Shown here piece after piece: positions 60,371 to 64,000 of a stretch of DNA of 64,000 nt (positions within the stretch are counted from its first letter, which is position 1; every line of letters begins with the position of its first letter). Source of the stretch: BCD1 sp942492125. Lineage in GTDB: Bacteria; Bacteroidota; Bacteroidia; Chitinophagales; Saprospiraceae. The position numbers and the translations under genes were made by a program. The notes beneath the pieces were generated by a model. The model was not told where the DNA came from. It saw nothing but the letters and a program-made list of their open reading frames with translations, and ran no database searches. Location: contig CALODM010000017.1 of NCBI GenBank assembly GCA_942492125.1, positions 186,001-250,000 of the forward strand. Reading direction: 5' to 3'.

Positions 60371-61102
60371 ATGCAAGTACAAATTGAAGCGCGTAATCTT
60401 TCCAAAGATTTTGAAGAACTCCGCGCCGTCGATGAACTCAGCTTCGAGGTCAAATCGGGAGAAATATTTGGATTGTTGGGTCCTAATGGGGCGGGAAAAA
60501 CCACGACACTGCGTATGTTGTCCGGGTTGTTAACCCCTTCCTCCGGGGAAGCCTTTATCAACGGACATTCGATGACCTCCGAAAAGATCGAAGCCAGGAA
60601 GTCCCTGGGATTCCTTACCGGGGAAATGGACTTATATCGCAGACTCAAACCCCTCGAATTGCTGCATTATTTCGGCAGCCTTTACGAGGTGCCGCAACAA
60701 GAATTAACGAACAGAATTAACCACCTGGCCGAAGTTTTTGGTATCAATGAATTCAAGGATCGGTATTGCGAAAAACTCTCTACGGGGCAGAAACAAAGAG
60801 TGTCCATTGTGCGCACGCTGGTGCATGATCCACAGGTAGTTATATTGGATGAACCTACTACCGGCCTTGATATTATGGCCAGTGAGTTTATCCTTCAATT
60901 CATCCGGAAAATGGCGAAGGAGGAAGGTAAAACAGTCATCTTTTCTACCCACCATCTCAATGAAGTAGAACGACTTTGTGACCGGATCGCGATTATCCAT
61001 GAGGGTAAATTAAAGCATTATGGTACCATGGACGAAGCCAGGAATGTAACGAGCCGCGATTCTTTGGCGGAAGCTTTTTTTAGCTTGGTAACGGAGGGTT
61101 AG
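60371..61102 (+). CDS. natA: ABC transporter ATP-binding subunit, NatA-like
   Basis: A 243-residue nucleotide-binding subunit of an ABC-2 type exporter. Walker A is LLGPNGAGKTTTLRML near residue 35, the signature is CEKLSTGQKQRVSIVRTLVH, Walker B is VVILDEPTTGLDIMASEF, and the switch His is in VIFSTHHLNEVERLCDRIAI. NatAB exports sodium in Bacillus; here the pairing with the 404-residue permease supports the same type, but the substrate is not proven and the symbol is tentative. The permease gene follows after 149 bases. Confidence 0.88.
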   Translation: MQVQIEARNLSKDFEELRAVDELSFEVKSGEIFGLLGPNGAGKTTTLRMLSGLLTPSSGEAFINGHSMTSEKIEARKSLGFLTGEMDLYRRLKPLELLHYFGSLYEVPQQELTNRINHLAEVFGINEFKDRYCEKLSTGQKQRVSIVRTLVHDPQVVILDEPTTGLDIMASEFILQFIRKMAKEEGKTVIFSTHHLNEVERLCDRIAIIHEGKLKHYGTMDEARNVTSRDSLAEAFFSLVTEG

Positions 61103-61251
61103 GCGGAGAAATTGAGAGAGATTGGCCGCTACAAAAGCAGTCATGAGTTGAAACAGCCTGAAATCGACCAACGGAAGGTCCTCGTTCACCTGGTGCCGGC
61201 ACAACCTTGTCCTCATACTTTATTAAAACCACCTTGAACAAAAATAAATTC

Positions 61252-62466
61252 ATGAGAAAAAATATTATATCATCCATATTCAGAAAAGAGATCAAAGAAG
61301 TATTGCGGGATAAACGCATGATCTACCTGATTATTTTATTACCATTCTTCACCTACCCTGTTTTGTTTACTCTTATCGGAAAGGTAGGGCAAAATCAGCA
61401 GGAAAAAATGAAGGAGGAGAAAGTCACCATGCTCGTTAACCCCGAAGCAGGGGACTCTCCGATCGTGAAAACATTGGAGGCCATGCCAAATCTTGATGTA
61501 CAACGGCTTGGTTTTAACCGGGAAATGATCGATACCATGTCCAGTATTATTGGACTTCAGATCAATGAGCAGGAAGATTCTACCCGCGACCTTAGCATTA
61601 CCATTTATTATGACGATTCTAAAGATTTACTCAGCGTCCGTAAAAGGCAGATCGTGGGAGTGATCAAGGCTTATGAGGAGCAAATCGTGCAACAGCGGCT
61701 TGCCAACCGGGATTTACCACCTGAGTTTATAGACCCCGTTTTGCTGGAGGAAATAAACCTGGCATCTGATGAACAGATAGCCGGTAAGATCCTGGGATCC
61801 TTTTTGCCGATGCTTTTACTGATTTTTATATTCGTCGGATGTATTTATATCGCCATTGATATCACTTCCGGAGAGAAGGAACGCAAAACATTGCAGAGCC
61901 TTTTTACGGCTCCCATTCATGTTCCGGAAATTATCGCGGGTAAGTTTTTAGCTGTTTTTACCGTAGGACTTGTATCTGCACTTATGAATGTGTTGAGCTT
62001 AATGGTAGCCATGCTCATACAGGTCCGGTTGATGGGCGGGGCTGATGCTATGGGGACTTTTGCCATCAGCATTTCCACAGAAGGTTGGTTGTGGATCGGA
62101 CTGATTGTTTTCCTGACCACAATTTTCCTGGCGGCTTTGACCCTCGCTGTTGTGCAGTTGGCCAATTCATACAAAGAGGCTCAGAGTTACGTTTCCCCAC
62201 TGATGATGGTTGTTATCATCCCGGCGGTATTGTCCCAGATGCCCGGCATGGAATTGACGATGAGTACAGCCATGATTCCGATGTTGAATATAGCCCTGGC
62301 CCTTGGAGCCGTGCTTAAAGGTTCTTATGATATTGTGCTAATTGCTGCCGTGGCGGCTTCGGTTGTTGTTTATGCAGCTTTGGCGCTTTGGCTGGCCTCC
62401 AGGGTTTTTAAAAATGAAGATGTGACTACGGGACAGAAGGTGAGTTTCAGGAAGCTACTGGGATAG
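61252..62466 (+). CDS. natB: ABC-2 type transporter permease, NatB-like
   Basis: A 404-residue integral membrane subunit. It starts MRKNIISSIFRKEIKEVLRD with the conserved R-K-E-x-x-E-x-x-R-D motif and a first helix at about 22-42 (LIILLPFFTYPVLFTLIG). A large extracytoplasmic domain follows (about 45-185), then five or six C-terminal helices starting with ILGSFLPMLLLIFIFVGCIY, with the coupling motif GEKERKTLQSLFTAPIH between them. This layout matches NatB/YhaP permeases. ATG at 61252 is preferred; an upstream in-frame TTG adds a non-conserved segment. The 149-base gap to the ATPase gene contains nothing recognisable. A strong terminator follows. Confidence 0.88.
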   Translation: MRKNIISSIFRKEIKEVLRDKRMIYLIILLPFFTYPVLFTLIGKVGQNQQEKMKEEKVTMLVNPEAGDSPIVKTLEAMPNLDVQRLGFNREMIDTMSSIIGLQINEQEDSTRDLSITIYYDDSKDLLSVRKRQIVGVIKAYEEQIVQQRLANRDLPPEFIDPVLLEEINLASDEQIAGKILGSFLPMLLLIFIFVGCIYIAIDITSGEKERKTLQSLFTAPIHVPEIIAGKFLAVFTVGLVSALMNVLSLMVAMLIQVRLMGGADAMGTFAISISTEGWLWIGLIVFLTTIFLAALTLAVVQLANSYKEAQSYVSPLMMVVIIPAVLSQMPGMELTMSTAMIPMLNIALALGAVLKGSYDIVLIAAVAASVVVYAALALWLASRVFKNEDVTTGQKVSFRKLLG

Positions 62467-62492
62467 CGAAATAAAACTATTGCTTTGATGAA

Positions 62493-62528
62493 AAAGATCC
62501 AGGGGGATGTCTCCTGGATCTTTTTTTA
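62493..62528 (+). terminator. Rho-independent terminator of the ABC operon
   Basis: AAAGATCCAGG (62493-62503) pairs with CCTGGATCTTT (62513-62523), followed by further T. It lies 27 bases after the permease stop. Confidence 0.85.
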
Positions 62529-62629
62529 TGCCTTCAGGTAAGATTTTTGGTATTTGACGATGGATAATAAAGGACAATAAATTACAACAAATTAGTGATT
62601 TTTTTGAATAAGTAACTAAAATGATTACT

Positions 62630-62661
62630 TTTGTGAGGTCGAAATTTTACAACTATATTTG
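62630..62661 (+). promoter_or_regulatory. Bacteroidota-type promoter for the last gene
   Basis: TTTG at 62630-62633, a 20-base spacer and TATATTTG at 62654-62661 match the -33/-7 consensus closely. The leader to the ATG at 62705 is about 37 bases. One of the two best promoter matches in the window. Confidence 0.6.
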
Positions 62662-62704
62662 ATACACTCTTTCTGAGAACTCTATTAACTAAAAAAAATA
62701 ACTT

Positions 62705-64000
62705 ATGAGATTTAAAATTTTCACACTCCATTTGACGCTGATCCTTTGCTTTAGCCTGCAGCTGTCAGCCCAAAAAGTAAAGAATGAACGCTTTAATGTT
62801 TCCTACACCCAATTGCCAACCCAGCCGCTTGATAATGAATTTACCACTTACAGGGTTAATGTTTATGGCAGTGGTTATATCAACGGCCATTCTATTTTCG
62901 AAAGCGGAAAACTAACCCGTCAGGGATTGCAAAATTCCATCAATCTGGGAGGTTTTAAAAAAGTGGATGGTAATGCTCACGTACGTGTCCAGGTGTCTGT
63001 CGGAAGTGCCCGAACTGTAAAAAATGAAATAAGTAAGAAGGTTACTGAAAATAAATCAAAGGATGGAAAAGTAACCAAAACCACCAGTTATTTCATGGAA
63101 TACCACTATTATATTCCGGTGAATTATAAAGTTTTTGATTATCATGGAAATATGATCTATGAAGCACAGGTATCCAATCAGCAGAACCTAGAGAAGATCA
63201 AGGGGAGTTCTTTTAACTCTTCCTCCAAAGCGTATGAAGACTGGAAAAAACGTCGTATGAACACCTTGAACAATAGTGCTGTTTCCTATATCAAAAATGC
63301 CATAAACAGTGTAAGCGGTGGTTTGAACCATCGATACGGATATCCACAAAAAAGTGAAAGAGAAGAACTTAAGGTCATCAAAAAACACGACACCGAGGAT
63401 GATTTTATCAAGGCTTACGAAACGGCCAATGCAGCTTTCGAAAAAGTAAAAGCCAATGAACCATTGGAAACCTTAGCAACGGACCTCCAGCCAGCCATTG
63501 ATTTTTGGATGACTTATGACAAATACCCTGCAGACGACCGCAAGTTGAAAAAAGTCAGATATGCATGTCTTTACAACCTGACAGCTGCCTATTACTGGAT
63601 GGATGACCTGGCGAATGCTGAAAAATACGCGAAGGAGTGTTTGGAAATCGATTACAAAGAGGGGGGAGTAAATCGGTTTGTCGATAGAATCGAAAAGTTG
63701 AAGAAGTCCTTTGAAGTCAACGAGGTAGATAGCCGTCACTTTTTTATCGATGTGGAATCAGCCATGCCGCCAAGTGATAATGCAGCGGTGGCTGATCCTC
63801 CGGCGGAAGAGGAAGATAATGCCAGCATGGCCGGAACAATGATTATGGCCGACGGTTCCAAAGTTGAAGGGGATGTGGTGGTCAATACAGAAGAAGGAAG
63901 CGACCTGGTTTTTGGACCCAAAGGAAATGTGAGCTTTAATTATAAAGCAGATGGTAAGGATGAATCCAATAGTCTTGACCCTGCTACTATCCAGGAGTTT
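62705..64000 (+). CDS. Secreted protein of unknown function (continues beyond the window)
   Basis: ATG at 62705 opens a frame of 432 codons that is still open at the window edge. Signal peptide MRFKIFTLHLTLILCFSLQL up to SAQ. The mature part starts KVKNERFNVSYTQLPTQPLD and contains beta-rich stretches (INGHSIFESGKLTRQGLQNS, YHYYIPVNYKVFDYHGNMIY). A helical, TPR-like part follows (KLKKVRYACLYNLTAAYYWM, DDLANAEKYAKECLEIDYKE). An Asp/Glu-rich stretch (VADPPAEEEDNASM) then leads into MIMADGSKVEGDVVVNTEEG. No family was named. It has its own promoter and follows the ABC operon terminator. Confidence 0.85.
   Translation, partial: MRFKIFTLHLTLILCFSLQLSAQKVKNERFNVSYTQLPTQPLDNEFTTYRVNVYGSGYINGHSIFESGKLTRQGLQNSINLGGFKKVDGNAHVRVQVSVGSARTVKNEISKKVTENKSKDGKVTKTTSYFMEYHYYIPVNYKVFDYHGNMIYEAQVSNQQNLEKIKGSSFNSSSKAYEDWKKRRMNTLNNSAVSYIKNAINSVSGGLNHRYGYPQKSEREELKVIKKHDTEDDFIKAYETANAAFEKVKANEPLETLATDLQPAIDFWMTYDKYPADDRKLKKVRYACLYNLTAAYYWMDDLANAEKYAKECLEIDYKEGGVNRFVDRIEKLKKSFEVNEVDSRHFFIDVESAMPPSDNAAVADPPAEEEDNASMAGTMIMADGSKVEGDVVVNTEEGSDLVFGPKGNVSFNYKADGKDESNSLDPATIQEF

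Overview
The window looks like chromosomal DNA of a marine or saline Bacteroidota, most likely of the Saprospiria type. Several things point there. Secreted proteins carry type IX secretion (T9SS) C-terminal sorting domains, one of them of the gliding-associated CHU_C kind. There is a GldB-type gliding lipoprotein, a TonB-dependent receptor with an N-terminal carboxypeptidase-like domain, two fused alpha/beta 2-oxoacid dehydrogenase E1 proteins and a long-form GAPDH with an N-terminal extension. Upstream regions repeatedly hold the Bacteroidota -7 element TAnnTTTG, and Shine-Dalgarno sequences are mostly weak or absent. No rRNA, tRNA, CRISPR array, prophage or complete insertion sequence was recognised.

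Layout. 0-5.6 kb: a partial secreted protein, an ECF sigma factor overlapping an anti-sigma-like/beta-barrel protein, a SPOR-PASTA envelope pair and a secreted ankyrin protein. 5.6-8.5 kb: a MITE-like intergenic repeat, an enoyl-CoA hydratase broken by one missing base, a promoter-to-terminator unit that probably encodes a structured RNA, a NadR-like P-loop protein and a DUF1573 protein. 8.8-18.4 kb: fused E1 number 1, a second MITE-like repeat, an operon of a five-haem cytochrome and an FG-GAP/ASPIC protein that both look T9SS-exported, an array of small palindromes, a heptamer tandem repeat and a VWA protein. 18.5-27.5 kb: a glycosyltransferase fusion, a MATE exporter, a large CHU_C surface protein and a P-type ATPase. 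27.7-33.5 kb: enoyl-CoA hydratase, a small protein and fused E1 number 2, then a UbiE-like methyltransferase, a 14-bp tandem repeat and NhaC. 33.8-43.2 kb: a DUF5916 outer-membrane protein, galactokinase, an OmpA-like protein, a coiled-coil/HhH protein, a GNAT acetyltransferase and an SLC12-like transporter. 43.2-46.5 kb: a gene remnant, an SDR and an AT-rich nhaA. 46.8-51.6 kb: a VWA/metallopeptidase-like protein, LRR protein, MoxR ATPase and HD protein in a row, then a four-helix-bundle gene between two inverted arrays of octamer repeats. 51.8-64 kb: TonB receptor, nadC, porin-like protein, gldB, GAPDH, LD-carboxypeptidase, a NatAB-like ABC exporter and a partial secreted protein.

Taken together, most genes are ordinary envelope, transport and central-metabolism functions. 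NhaC, NhaA and the SLC12-like carrier suggest active sodium, potassium and chloride handling. The parts most worth a second look are the MoxR/VWA/LRR/HD cassette with its repeat-flanked four-helix neighbour, the putative structured RNA near 7 kb, and the interspersed and tandem short repeats. All functions were assigned by reading motifs in the translated sequence; no database search was possible. Coordinates of short sites may be off by a base.
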